Assembly: GCA_030041215.1 (NCBI GenBank)
Contig: JASHOH010000015.1
Location: forward strand, 27,871 to 91,870
Direction: 5' to 3'
Source: Candidatus Sulfotelmatobacter sp.
GTDB lineage: Bacteria > Acidobacteriota > Terriglobia > Terriglobales > Acidobacteriaceae
Length of the DNA stretch: 64,000 bases
Position 1 is the stretch's first letter, and the number at the start of each line of letters is the position of its first letter. The notes under the pieces were generated by a model that was given only the letters and a program-made list of their open reading frames with translations, searched no databases and had not been told where the DNA came from. Positions 15,819 through 25,800 of the stretch are shown piece by piece. The position numbers and the translations under genes are program-made.

Positions 15819-17585
15819 ATGGCAGAAACGACCGCGCACGCGGCGGTACATCACGCGCCGCCACAGGGGTTCATTAGAAAGTACATCTTCAGCATCGATC
15901 ACAAAGTAATTGGGATTCAGTACACCACGCTGAGTCTGGTGGCGGCCTTCATCGGCATGGTTCTCTCGTGGGCCATGCGAATCCACCTGGCGTGGCCAAA
16001 CGCGCATATTCCGATTCTGGGCTGGCTCTCTCCCAACGGAGCGCCCGGCGGCGTGATGACGCCCGAATACTACCTTTCTTTGATGACCATGCACGGCACG
16101 ATCATGGCGTTTTTCGTGCTGACGGCCGCGCCAATGGCCGGGTACGGAAATTTCATGTTGCCCATTCAAGTAGGAGCGGCAGACATGGCGTTTCCCCGGC
16201 TGAACATGGCTTCCTTTTGGGTGACGTTCATCGGCTTCTTGCTGGCCTGCGCTACATTTTTCATTCCGGATGGCCCGCCTCTCTCAGGCTGGACTGCCTA
16301 TGCACCCTTAAGCGCCGTCGGCTCGGTTGCCGGCCCAGGCCAGGGGTGGGGGCAGAATCTTTGGGGACTGTCGATCGCGCTTTTCTGCGTCGCATCTCTG
16401 CTGGGATCTTTGAATTTCATCGTGACCACGCTTGACCTGCGCACGAAGGGAATGAAGCTATCGCGCATGGCATTGTCGACCTGGGCGTGGTTTATCAATG
16501 CGTGGGTGAGTTTGCTGGCTTTTGCCGTGTTGCTGCCGACTTGCTTGTTGCTGGTGCTGGATCGTCTTGCTGGAACCAGTTTCTTCATTCCCGGCGGGCT
16601 GGTTTTCAACGATCAACTCCAACCGCACTCAGGCGGCTCGCCGCTTCTGTTTCAGCACTTGTTCTGGTTCTTTGGACATCCCGAGGTCTACATCATCATC
16701 TTGCCCGCGTTCGGCATTGTCTCGCACATCATGCCGACTTTCATTCGTAAACCTCTGGTGGGCGGCTGGAAGGTGATTACCTTCGCGGAAATCGCGGTTG
16801 GCACTCTCAGCTTCGTGGTGTGGGGACATCACATGTTCGTCAGCGGCATGAGTCCTTACATGGCGATGGTGTTCTCAGTGCCGACCCTGTTCATCACTAT
16901 TCCATCGGTCATTGCGGTTTTGGTATGGGTCTTCTCTCTGTACGGTGCCAACATTCGTTTTGACACTCCACTGCTCTACAGCTTAGGTTTCATTTCGCTG
17001 TTCATCACCGGTGGAATCGGCGGCTTTTTCCTCGCACAGCCCTCCACTGATTCCTACCTGCACGCTACCAGCTTCGTTGTCGGTCACTTCCACTTCACGA
17101 TGGGGCTCTCCGCGATTTTCGCAACATTTGCAGGCTTCTATTATTGGTTCCCGAAAATGTTTGGCCGCATGCTGAACGAGAAGCTGGGCAAGCTGCATTT
17201 CTGGCTCAGCTTCATCGGCGTCTATTGCGTCTTCATTACCATGCAGTTGACAGGTATGACTGGAGCAGTTCGGCGCTATTCGGCCCTGGTCGATGACTTC
17301 ATGGTGCCGTTGCTGCCCGCCTATCGCTTTATGACCATCGCCGCGTTGCTGCTGGGCGCGGCGCAGTTGATCTTCCTCTATAACGCCATCTGGAGCCGCT
17401 TCAAAGGGCCGAAAGCGCCAGACAATCCGTGGGGCGCCACGACGCTGGAATGGGATACGACTTCGCCCCCACCGTTCGACAACTTCGGTGGACGCCAGCT
17501 CATCGTTTATCACGGCCCGATGCAGTACGACGGCGAGAAAAGCGAGATGCAAACTTCGCCGGCGCCTTCGATCGCGGGAACGTAG
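15819..17585 (+). CDS. ctaD: Cytochrome c oxidase subunit I
   Basis: This is the catalytic heme-copper subunit with 12 or more helices and 588 residues. The CuB/heme a3 ligands and proton-path motif are visible in WFFGHPEVYIIILPAFG (about residue 285; His-Pro-Glu-Val-Tyr). VWGHHMFVSGMSP (about 337) and FVVGHFHFTMG (about 425) also carry ligands. These define an A-type oxygen reductase. The first helix lies near IGIQYTTLSLVAAFIGMVLSW. The last about 60 residues are cytosolic. It sits 54 bases after coxB. Confidence 0.97.
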   Translation: MAETTAHAAVHHAPPQGFIRKYIFSIDHKVIGIQYTTLSLVAAFIGMVLSWAMRIHLAWPNAHIPILGWLSPNGAPGGVMTPEYYLSLMTMHGTIMAFFVLTAAPMAGYGNFMLPIQVGAADMAFPRLNMASFWVTFIGFLLACATFFIPDGPPLSGWTAYAPLSAVGSVAGPGQGWGQNLWGLSIALFCVASLLGSLNFIVTTLDLRTKGMKLSRMALSTWAWFINAWVSLLAFAVLLPTCLLLVLDRLAGTSFFIPGGLVFNDQLQPHSGGSPLLFQHLFWFFGHPEVYIIILPAFGIVSHIMPTFIRKPLVGGWKVITFAEIAVGTLSFVVWGHHMFVSGMSPYMAMVFSVPTLFITIPSVIAVLVWVFSLYGANIRFDTPLLYSLGFISLFITGGIGGFFLAQPSTDSYLHATSFVVGHFHFTMGLSAIFATFAGFYYWFPKMFGRMLNEKLGKLHFWLSFIGVYCVFITMQLTGMTGAVRRYSALVDDFMVPLLPAYRFMTIAALLLGAAQLIFLYNAIWSRFKGPKAPDNPWGATTLEWDTTSPPPFDNFGGRQLIVYHGPMQYDGEKSEMQTSPAPSIAGT

Positions 17586-17632
17586 CCATCAAGGGTGCTT
17601 TAACCCGCTCACTAAATTCTGAAGGAGGACGC

Positions 17633-18289
17633 GTGGATCATTCGGAACTGGCAGTAGCACAAGACGGCGCCCCAGTCGAGGTTTTGCGAAGAGAGCATGG
17701 CGTCTTGATGGAGGTTGACCCCTACCGCATCGACAAAAAGAAGCTGGGGATGTGGATATTCATTATTTCCGATGCCTGCACGTTCGCTGCTTTTCTGTTC
17801 GCCTACGGCTACATGCGCATTGGGGCCCCGGTATGGGGAACGCCCTTCGGCCTGTCATCCATCGTGAATGGTGTGGTGATGACAGCCGTTCTGCTTTCCA
17901 GCAGTCTCACGATGCTGGCGGCGGTGCGGGCGGCGCAAACCGACAATAAGAACTCGGCCAAAAAGTGGCTGGGCGCAACCATGCTTTTGGGAGCCATCTT
18001 TGCTGCCTTGCACCTTCGCGAATGGGTCAGGTTGATCGACGAAGGCTGGCGCCTCTTCTACAACCCAACCGGAGGCGCAGCGCAGTTTGGGGCAACGTTT
18101 TTCAGCGTCACCGGTCTTCACTTAACGCACGTCGTCACCGGTGTCATCGCACTGGCGTTTGTCACGCGCGGCTATAACCAGGGCCGCTACGATCAAGGCC
18201 ACGTCGAAACCGCAGGCCTTTACTGGCACTTTGTCGATCTGGTGTGGATGTTCGTTTTCCCACTCATGTACCTGATGAATGCTCACTGA
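17633..18289 (+). CDS. ctaE: Cytochrome c oxidase subunit III
   Basis: The GTG at 17633 preceded by AAGGAGGA (17622-17629) is chosen. The longer frame from 17429 overlaps ctaD and adds a non-conserved head. The product has 218 residues and about five helices, beginning KKLGMWIFIISDACTFAAFLFAYGYMR, a subunit III signature. LHLREWVRLIDEGW (the conserved acidic residue) and TGLHLTHVVTGVIALAF then GLYWHFVDLVWMFVFPLMYL follow. It stabilises subunit I and its oxygen entry path. A second subunit III-like gene lies 363 bases on. Confidence 0.92.
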   Translation: MDHSELAVAQDGAPVEVLRREHGVLMEVDPYRIDKKKLGMWIFIISDACTFAAFLFAYGYMRIGAPVWGTPFGLSSIVNGVVMTAVLLSSSLTMLAAVRAAQTDNKNSAKKWLGATMLLGAIFAALHLREWVRLIDEGWRLFYNPTGGAAQFGATFFSVTGLHLTHVVTGVIALAFVTRGYNQGRYDQGHVETAGLYWHFVDLVWMFVFPLMYLMNAH

Positions 18290-18315
18290 AGCGAATGCAA
18301 GCGGAGAACAAATAA

Positions 18316-18618
18316 ATGTCATCGAATCGTGAATTGACTATGCGTTCTTATGTCGGCATCGGCATCGGTCTGATGGCGATTGTGGGGCTTGAGGTGATTC
18401 TCACTTTGCAGCATCTGCCAGTGCGCACCTTGCTCACCTGTTTGCTTTGCCTGGCGTCCCTGGAGGCTTTTGTGGCCGTCATGTACTTCATGCACGTCAA
18501 GTACGAGCAACCAATCTTGTTCTGGACAATCTATCCGGCGGTGCTCTTTGTGCTGATTTTTCTTTGCTACTTTTTCCCCGATGCATTCCGCATGTTCAGC
18601 ATGCGTCTGTTGAAGTAA
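18316..18618 (+). CDS. Cytochrome c oxidase subunit IV-like small membrane protein
   Basis: This is a 100-residue, three-helix protein with the family pattern of bacterial subunit IV (prokaryotic COX4/CyoD-like). YVGIGIGLMAIVGLEVILTL, TLLTCLLCLASLEAFVAVMYFMHVKYE and FWTIYPAVLFVLIFLCYFF are the helices. The VMYFMHVK text is characteristic. It lies between the two subunit III genes with 26-34 base gaps, clearly within the operon. It probably aids assembly. Confidence 0.88.
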   Translation: MSSNRELTMRSYVGIGIGLMAIVGLEVILTLQHLPVRTLLTCLLCLASLEAFVAVMYFMHVKYEQPILFWTIYPAVLFVLIFLCYFFPDAFRMFSMRLLK

Positions 18619-18651
18619 TAGCGTTAACTAGAGATCAGGAGTGTGAAGTTC

Positions 18652-19317
18652 ATGGCAACCACGATCCCGGAACCACCGCGAATCAGCGATCGTTTGCGCG
18701 ATTATTCTGGAAATGGCGGAAAGAATTGGATTCCTGCCGCAGGGAATGCGCGTGTTCTGCAAGACCGCCGCTTTAATCCTGCGCAAACTGGAATCTGGGT
18801 TGCGCTGGCGGCGATCACGATGTCGTTCGCCGCGCTCACCAGCGCTTTAGTGGTGCGGCAGGGCGTCAGCGTGGGCTGGGGGCATATCACTCTTCCCCCC
18901 ATTCTCTTTTCGAATACCTTCGTGCTGCTCGCCAGCAGTGTGACTCTGGAGTTCGCTCGCCGCCGCGTCACATCCTACGCTCGCGGTATTGAAAGCAATA
19001 AAGCAGTCCCCATGGGCTGGTTGGCCGCAACCCTATTCCTCGGTCTGCTTTTCATTGCCGGACAATACACCGCCTGGCTGCAACTGAAATCGCAGGGGCT
19101 GTATCTTGCCACCAACACGAACAGTTCATTTTTTTATTTATTCACTGGCGTACATGCGGCACATATTTTGGGAGGCCTGCTCGGCTTGGTTTATGTGATG
19201 AGCAAGCTTCACCGCTCGGTTCTTCGCCGAAGCACGTTTGCAGCGTGCGCGCAGTACTGGCATTTTATGGATGCACTTTGGCTGTATCTGCTCTTGTTGC
19301 TTTGGACGAGAATCTAG
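18652..19317 (+). CDS. Second cytochrome c oxidase subunit III-like protein
   Basis: This 221-residue membrane protein of the heme-copper oxidase subunit III family begins at the ATG at 18652; GTG at 18643 is an alternative. A soluble N-terminal stretch of about 50 residues precedes five helices. NTNSSFFYLFTGVHAAHILGGLLGLVY and CAQYWHFMDALWLYLLLLLW carry the family text. It differs strongly from the subunit III at 17633: the acidic residue region LHLREW is replaced by GQYTAWLQLKSQG. It may pair with a different module or act as an assembly partner. The operon position is firm and the exact role is unknown. Confidence 0.85.
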   Translation: MATTIPEPPRISDRLRDYSGNGGKNWIPAAGNARVLQDRRFNPAQTGIWVALAAITMSFAALTSALVVRQGVSVGWGHITLPPILFSNTFVLLASSVTLEFARRRVTSYARGIESNKAVPMGWLAATLFLGLLFIAGQYTAWLQLKSQGLYLATNTNSSFFYLFTGVHAAHILGGLLGLVYVMSKLHRSVLRRSTFAACAQYWHFMDALWLYLLLLLWTRI

Positions 19318-19326
19318 GGAGCGCTT

Positions 19327-19611
19327 GTGTTTAGAGTAAGGGACAACCGAAGGCTATTTCGCCTGATCGCGATCGCAATAGTGATGGTGTGCGCGCTCAC
19401 GCTTGCCCCGATGGCTCTTTCCCAGGGTTGCTCACTCTGTTACACGCAAGTGGCGAACTCTGGAGCGCGCATGATTCGCGCTTTGCGGAATGGCATTGTA
19501 ATTCTTATCATTCCTCCTCTTTCCATGTGTATCGCCGCCATGATTCTTACGTTCCGCAAGCGAAATCAGTTCCATGATGCCGATGGCAGCGAGCCTCGCT
19601 CGGACTGGTGA
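19327..19611 (+). CDS. Small membrane protein with CSLC motif in the oxidase operon
   Basis: This 94-residue product starts at GTG 19327, nine bases after the previous stop. It has a first hydrophobic segment resembling a signal (LIAIAIVMVCALTLAPMALSQ), then GCSLCYTQ, then a second helix (GIVILIIPPLSMCIAAMILTF) and a basic/acidic tail. The Cys-x2-Cys just outside the first segment could bind copper or be a redox pair. That would fit an oxidase operon, but no such function is proven for it. I do not recognise the family. Confidence 0.72.
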   Translation: MFRVRDNRRLFRLIAIAIVMVCALTLAPMALSQGCSLCYTQVANSGARMIRALRNGIVILIIPPLSMCIAAMILTFRKRNQFHDADGSEPRSDW

Positions 19612-19629
19612 GGGAGACTAACCTACACT

Positions 19630-20511
19630 GTGACGCAGCCTAACATTTCAGCCCAATCACGATCCAAGTTCCGCGACTATTGCACGCTCACCAAACCCGA
19701 AGTCAACCTGCTCGTCCTCATGACGACATCTGCTGGTTTCTATCTGGCCTGTCGTGGACCGCTGAACGTCGCCGGCCTGATTAACACGCTGATTGGCACG
19801 CTCCTGGTTGCCAGCGGCACGGCCACTTTGAACCAGTGGATGGAACGAGTCTGGGACGGTCAAATGCGCCGCACCGCCGGCAGGCCGCTTCCTTCAGGCA
19901 GACTGAATGCGCGCGAAGCGTTGGTGTTTGGAATTCTGCTAAGCGCCCTCGGCGGTGTGTACCTCAATTTTCTAGTCAACCGGATGGCATCTTTGCTCGC
20001 GCTGTCGACGCTGCTTTCGTACCTTCTCGTTTACACTCCGCTAAAACGCAAAACGCCGTTATGCACACTTATCGGCGCCATTCCAGGCGCAATGCCAGTG
20101 TTAATCGGATGGGCGGGAGCGTCCGGAAGCCTTGGGCCGCATGCCTGGTTCTTATTTGCCATTGTTTTTCTGTGGCAGTTCCCGCATTTTCTGGCGATTG
20201 CCCTGATGTATCGTGAAGACTATGACCGGGCCGGCTATAAAATGCTACCCGCTTTTGACCGCGATTCCCACTTTACTCTGGCAGAAATTGTCGCCTTCAC
20301 TGTGATCCTCATCCTTATTACAATGCTGCCACCGACCGGCCACGGCGACGCTATCTATTTCGGCGGAATGGCCTTAACCGGAGCGTTCCTGCTGTATCAC
20401 GTGATCAAACTGGCAAAGTCAGCTTCCAGGGTTCTGGCAGGCCGCGTTCTACATGCCTCGGTCATTTACCTGCCCATCGTTCTTGGCATCCTCATCGCCC
20501 GCCGAGGCTGA
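19630..20511 (+). CDS. ctaB: Protoheme IX farnesyltransferase (heme O synthase)
   Basis: This is a UbiA-type membrane prenyltransferase making heme O for the oxidase. The first Asp-rich motif reads NQWMERVWDGQMRRTAGRPLP, and YTPLKRKTPLCTLIGAIPGAMPVLIGW follows. WQFPHFLAIALMYREDYDRAGYKMLP is the second conserved block. About nine helices and 293 residues are usual for the family. The start is GTG at 19630, 18 bases after the previous stop. It ends the cytochrome oxidase operon. Heme A synthase (CtaA) is not in the window. Confidence 0.95.
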   Translation: MTQPNISAQSRSKFRDYCTLTKPEVNLLVLMTTSAGFYLACRGPLNVAGLINTLIGTLLVASGTATLNQWMERVWDGQMRRTAGRPLPSGRLNAREALVFGILLSALGGVYLNFLVNRMASLLALSTLLSYLLVYTPLKRKTPLCTLIGAIPGAMPVLIGWAGASGSLGPHAWFLFAIVFLWQFPHFLAIALMYREDYDRAGYKMLPAFDRDSHFTLAEIVAFTVILILITMLPPTGHGDAIYFGGMALTGAFLLYHVIKLAKSASRVLAGRVLHASVIYLPIVLGILIARRG

Positions 20512-20648
20512 CAATCCAAACGCAATGCAGATCTTAACCGCGGCAGCTAGAAATGAGTTGGGTCGTCATGGTTTCCTCACGCCTGAGACACGTATCTTTC
20601 AGCACGAGCGGATGGAGTCCAGCACTTTGAATGGGCTTGAAACCGTAA

Positions 20649-20766
20649 TATCGAACGCCAGTTCTGCTAGTGAGTGCGGCCGGTATTCTCGCAATCGTCA
20701 TTGCGGAATCGTCGGCCAGTCGTCCTTTCTCCGTGGATGTTCTTTACGTATTTCCCACTTTCATGA
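20649..20766 (+). pseudogene. Possible remnant of a membrane sensor N-terminus
   Basis: After a stop at 20646, one frame reads PVLLVSAAGILAIVIAES then RPFSVDVLYVFPTFMISSW. This resembles the N-terminal helices of MASE-type sensor kinases, including the one at 27895 (IAAVDWWATHYISLGFLYLFP). No kinase domain follows because the leftward efflux gene begins to end at 20767. The match is by eye and short, so this could be chance. The rest of the gap 20512-20648 shows nothing. Confidence 0.25.
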
Positions 20767-22263
20767 TTAGCTCTTGGGAACGTCCGCGCGGTTCCACCAC
20801 CCGCCACCAAGCGCCTGGAACAATGCTGCGGTATCCGCATACCGATTGGCCTGCGCCTGCACCAGGTTGATCACGGCTTGCTGATAGGCCTGTTCCGCGC
20901 TTAACAGGGCGAGATAGCTCACGTAGCCCGCCTGCATTTGCCGCGTCGTAAGGTCGAGCGTCACCTTCGCTGCATCGCGTGCAGCGACCGCAGCCTTCAG
21001 ACCGTCGGCGTCTTGCTCAAGGGCATGGAGCGTGTCGGCAACATTCTGAAACGCGGTCAACACCGTGCTGCGATATTGTTCATCGGCCTGAACGTAGGCT
21101 GCCCTGGCGGCCCGCTCTTTGTGCATCAGAGTGCCGCCCTGGAAGATGGGCTGAGTAACGCTTGCGGTTGCGTCGCGAAAACCATTTCCGGCTGAAAATA
21201 TGTTGCCGAACGCCAGAGCCATGCTGCCGATATCGCCGGTCAGGTTAAAGCTGGGCAGGCGATTCGCGCGCGCGACTCCAATGACGGCGCTTGCGGAATG
21301 CAGGTTTTCCTCGGCCTGGAGCACATCGGGGCGCTGCTCTACGAGCTTCGACGGGAGGGTCAAGGGAAGTTCCTGCGGAAGCTGCAGACTGGACAACTCA
21401 AACTTCTCGATCAGATCTTCGTTGGGAAATCCGCCCGATAGTACGGCCAGCAGATCACGCTGTTGAGCGAGTTGTTTTAGCAGCGGCGGCAATGTGGCGG
21501 TGACTTGAGCAAGCTGTGCTTCCTGCGCAGCTACATCGAGCCGACCGACATATCCTTTTTCGAATTGCTTGCGCAATACTTCCAGCATGTGGGTGCTGAT
21601 TTCGACGAGTTGGTTGGTCGCGTCAATCTGCGCGCGTAAAGAGGCTTCCTGGATAGCTGCGGCGGCTACATTGGAACTCAAAGTGATATTCGTCGCGGCC
21701 ACAACGTAACGCGCCTGCTCTTGCTGCGCCTTCAAGGACTCCACCGTGCGGCGGTTCAGGCCGAAGACGTCTGGTACAAATGAAACGCTAACCTCCGGGG
21801 TAAAGAGGCTGTATTGAAATGTGGTGAAGCTAGGCACCGGCGAGATTTCTTCGGATGTTTTCGCTCGGGTCGCAGAGAAGCTTCCCGAAATGCTCGGATA
21901 GTACGCGCCCCGCTGCGCCAAAACGTTTTCGCGCGCAACCAACAGCGCAGCTTGCGCCGATTTGAGATCGGGATTGTTCTTGAGAGAACGCTCAATCAAG
22001 TCGTTGAGCGGTTTCGAGTGAAATAACGTCCACCAGTCTCCGGGAATATCGCGCCCTTGGGCAAACGTTTGTGCTTCTCCGCCTGTGACGTTGGGACTGC
22101 TGCTCGTGGTCGCAGGCAGGCTGGGCGTATAGCCGGGGACATTGGGTGCAGCTGGTCTTTTGTAGTTTGGACCGACCGCACAGCCCGCGGTGATTAGCAT
22201 CGCCAATATCGCGGTGAGACCCGAGCTGACATCAATGATGCGTATTTTGCGATTAACACTCAT
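20767..22263 (-). CDS. RND efflux outer-membrane lipoprotein (NodT/OprM family)
   Basis: This is a TolC-like outer-membrane channel of 498 residues. The lipobox is LITAGCAVGPNYKRP, the standard NodT opening. Two OEP repeats follow with long helices (ALLVARENVLAQRGAYYPSISG and LTLPSKLVEQRPDVLQAEENLHSASAVIGVARANRLPSFNLTGDIGSMA). The ending QAYQQAVINLVQAQANRYADTAALFQALGGGWW is characteristic. It is the last gene of the leftward efflux operon, six bases after the small exported protein. Confidence 0.93.
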   Translation of the reverse strand: MSVNRKIRIIDVSSGLTAILAMLITAGCAVGPNYKRPAAPNVPGYTPSLPATTSSSPNVTGGEAQTFAQGRDIPGDWWTLFHSKPLNDLIERSLKNNPDLKSAQAALLVARENVLAQRGAYYPSISGSFSATRAKTSEEISPVPSFTTFQYSLFTPEVSVSFVPDVFGLNRRTVESLKAQQEQARYVVAATNITLSSNVAAAAIQEASLRAQIDATNQLVEISTHMLEVLRKQFEKGYVGRLDVAAQEAQLAQVTATLPPLLKQLAQQRDLLAVLSGGFPNEDLIEKFELSSLQLPQELPLTLPSKLVEQRPDVLQAEENLHSASAVIGVARANRLPSFNLTGDIGSMALAFGNIFSAGNGFRDATASVTQPIFQGGTLMHKERAARAAYVQADEQYRSTVLTAFQNVADTLHALEQDADGLKAAVAARDAAKVTLDLTTRQMQAGYVSYLALLSAEQAYQQAVINLVQAQANRYADTAALFQALGGGWWNRADVPKS

Positions 22264-22269
22264 AGCAAT

Positions 22270-22824
22270 CTAGGGTTTGTGCTTCATGTTGGTTCCGTTG
22301 ATGGCTGCCGTGCCTCTGGGTGAAGTCGGGGGTCCTCCACTGACGGCCAAGCGCGCGCCTGGATCGCGGGAATTCTTAAACTGCTGTCCATTTAAGGGGA
22401 CAGCGGATGGGGGCGCAGACGGGCGCCGGCTGACCGCTTTGTTTGGAACGTTAGTGACCGCCTTTGAGCCCGTCTGCTCTGGCGCGGCGCCGCTTCCGGG
22501 CGTGTCAGTGTGAGGGCTGTTCGTTGTTGGCGTCTTCGCTGGACGCGGTTGATGACTCGGAACCGGCTTGGATTGGCTCGCACTTGGACGACGTTTGGTT
22601 GTAATTCGCGTTACGCTTGCCGACTGTTCTTGACTCTGATCAGCTTCTTTCGGGCGCGCCTGGTCTTTCTCGTTACGAACCTCATCTTTCTGCTGGTCGG
22701 CAGATTTCTCACTGCTCTGCGCGGGCGCTTGTTGCGGTGCGGAACTTGCCTGAGCCGCGAGAGTTGCGCCTTGCAGCGAGACCGCAGCGATCATTATCGA
22801 GAAAAGAATTCGCACCGCCTTCAT
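22270..22824 (-). CDS. Exported low-complexity protein in the RND operon
   Basis: This 184-residue product has a signal peptide (RILFSIMIAAVSLQGATLAAQA). The mature part is almost entirely Gln, Lys, Glu, Pro, Ser and Ala, probably disordered. It is charged first (EKSADQQKDEVRNEKDQARP), then basic and Pro-rich. Its start overlaps the pump stop by ATGA (22821-22824), so it is translationally coupled to the pump. No metal-binding His or Cys clusters are present, unlike CusF or CopC. I do not recognise it; a periplasmic linker or cell-wall contact is a guess. Confidence 0.7.
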   Translation of the reverse strand: MKAVRILFSIMIAAVSLQGATLAAQASSAPQQAPAQSSEKSADQQKDEVRNEKDQARPKEADQSQEQSASVTRITTKRRPSASQSKPVPSHQPRPAKTPTTNSPHTDTPGSGAAPEQTGSKAVTNVPNKAVSRRPSAPPSAVPLNGQQFKNSRDPGARLAVSGGPPTSPRGTAAINGTNMKHKP

Positions 22825-25800
22825 TCTGATTCCTTCTTTTGGTTTTCTTTAGGCTCCGGCTGATGAGCAGTCAGGTGATGCTCACCGCCGAGGAAGATCA
22901 GCCGCAGGGCGGGCACCGCCACAAGCAACATGATCGGACCAACTATCATGCCACCGACGATCACGGTGGCGAGCGGGCGCTGCACCTGGCTGCCGATCCC
23001 GGTGGAAATCGCAGCGGGCAAAAGGCCTATGCCAGCCGAAAGCGCCGTCATCAACAGCGGGCGCATACGAGTCGATGCGGCGCGGTACATCGCATCGACC
23101 GGCTTGAAGCCGTGGTGGATTTCCTGATTGTAGAAAGTGATCATCAAGATGCCGTCCATGACGGACACACCGAACAGTGAAACGAAGCCGATGGCAGCCG
23201 ATATGCTGAAATTCAGTCCAGAAACGTAGAGCGCAAGGATGCCGCCGACGATAGCATCAGGAATGCCTGCGAGCGCGAGGATGCAGTCTTTAAAATTGTT
23301 GAACAGGCTGTAGAGAAGTCCGGCGATCAGAATGAAGCTGATTGGTACGATGATCTCCAATCGCTTCTTCGCCTCCTGAAGATCGCCAAACTCACCCGCC
23401 CAGATCAGATGGTATCCAGGAGGAAGCTGGACGTTCTTTGCGATTCGCGCCTGGGCTTCTTCGACCGTGCCGCCAAGGTCTCGGCCGCGGACGCTAAATT
23501 TGACGGGGATGAACCGCTGCACGCTCTCGTGATACACCCAGGATGCTCCGGTATCCAGGCTGATCGCGGCCAGTTCACTCAAGGGTATGTAGGCGTTGGC
23601 GCCGCTAGCGGTCGTGTAGGCAACCTTGATGTTGCGGATTTTATCGATGCTGTCGCGGTATTCGGGCGTGTAACGCACCACGAGGTCGAATTGGCGGTCG
23701 CCTTCCAAAACTTCCGTGGCGACGGCGCCACCCATAGCTGCCTGAACGACCGAGTTCACATCGCCCGAATTCAGGCCGTAGCGCGCGGCTTTTTCGCGAT
23801 CTACTTTGATATTGAGGTTCGGCTGGCCGAGGACCGGGAAAATGCCAAGATCGGTCACGCCGCGAACCTGGCTCATCTGGTCGCGCACCTGGTTCGCAAG
23901 ATTCGTCAGAACTTCAAGATTGGGACCAACGATTTTTACTGAATTCACGCCTTTGACGCCGGAAATCCCCTCCTCGATGTTGTCCTCAATATATTGCGAG
24001 AAATTGAAGACGACACCCGGCAGTTCATTGTTGAACTCGGTTTGAATCTGCTCGGTAAGTTTGTCTTTAGTTAGTCCACGTGGCCATTTGTCAAAAGGCT
24101 TGAGTGGCGCGAACAGTTCGACATTGGAAAATGGCGAGGCGTCGCTGCCATCATCGGGACGCCCGTGCTGCGAGACAACTGTGATTACCTCGGGATGGCG
24201 CAAGAGAACCTCGCGCATCTTTCGCGTAGCCGCTTCGCCATCTTCAAGCGAGAGGGTGGTCGGCATGGAAGCGCGAATCCAGAAGTTGCCTTCTTCGAGG
24301 TGGGGAAGAAATTCGCTGCCGAGCCGGGGCGCGATCAGGAAGAAGGTCCCGAGCGAAATGACCAGTTCGATTCCGACGACGAGTGCGCGATGGGTCAAAG
24401 AGAAGCGCAACGCTGGATTGTAGAGGCGGTGCAAAATCCGCACGACGAACGTCTCAGCTTCTTTAACGCGCTCGGGAAGCAGGAAAGAAGCAACGACCGG
24501 CGTGACGGTGAAGGTCGCGATGAGCGCCCCGGCGAGCGCGTAGCCATACGTTCGCGCCATTGGGCCGAAAATCTGCCCCTCGACACCCTGCATGGTGAAC
24601 AGCGGCACGAAACCGGCGACCGTGATCAGTGCTGAGAACAGAACCGCCTTGTCCACTTGGAGCGCGCTGATTAGAATCAGCCGCAAGCGATCGGTCCAGC
24701 CAGGTACTTTAGTTATATGGTCCGGAGCATGCGTCGGATCAGGTCCCCAGAAACCCTCCGCCAAACGCTGCAACAAGCCCCGTCTTTCTTCGGGCGTTCG
24801 TTGAAAATTCTTGAAGATGTTCTCGACCAGGATTACGGCCGAGTCGACAATGATGCCGAAATCCACCGCGCCCACGGAGAGCAAATTCGCACTTTCGCCA
24901 AGAATTACCATGAGGATCGTGGCGAAGAACAGTGCAAACGGGATGTTGATCCCCACGATCAGCGCGCTGCGAAAATTGCCGAGAAAGATCCATTGGATCA
25001 GGAAAACCAGCAGGATTCCGAAAATCAGGTTGTGCAGAACCGTATGCGTCGTGAGTGCGACCAGGTGCGAGCGGTCATAGAAGGGCACCACGTGCACGCC
25101 CGGCGGAAGACTGCCATCATGATTGAGCGTGTCAATAGCCGCCTTGACCTTGGGAATCATGTCGGCGGTCTTTTCGGTTCGCCTCTGCACCACGATTGCG
25201 CCCACCACGTCATCGTGGTTGTCCCGCCCCAGGATGCCGAGCCGTGGCCGATATCCAACTGAGACCTTGCCGACGTCCTTGATCAGAACAGGGACGCCGT
25301 TCTCCTGGCTGAGAACAACATTTTCGATGTCCTCGACCTTGTAGCCTTGCCGCAAGTCGTCGCTGCCACCGTCATCGATCAGGCCGACCCCACGAATGTT
25401 GATCGACTGTTGACCGACGCGGATTTCGCGCCCGCCTACGTTGATATTTGCGTTGCCGAGCGCGTTGATGATCTGGGGCACGGTGACGCTGTAGGCTTCC
25501 AGCTTGTGCGGATCAACCTCAACCTGAAAGGTTTTCGTAGGCCCACCCCAGCTGTTGACGGCTGCAATGCCAGGAATGGTCAGCAAGCGGCGCGCAACAA
25601 TCCAGTCTTGAACCGTACGCAGATTCGTAATTCCAAAATGCGCCGGACCGACGACCTGGTAGCGGTAGATTTCGCCCGTCGAGCTATTCGCTTGAATTGT
25701 TGGTACCAGGCCACCAGGGAGGTTGACGTTCTGCTGAAGCGCAACCGAAGCTTGGCTATAGGCAAAGAAATAATCGACCCCGTACTTGAAACTGACTCGA

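Noticed and set aside
17429..17632. Extended start of cytochrome oxidase subunit III overlapping ctaD
   Set aside because: The GTG at 17633 has a strong AAGGAGGA site, and the upstream text is the shadow of ctaD in another frame.
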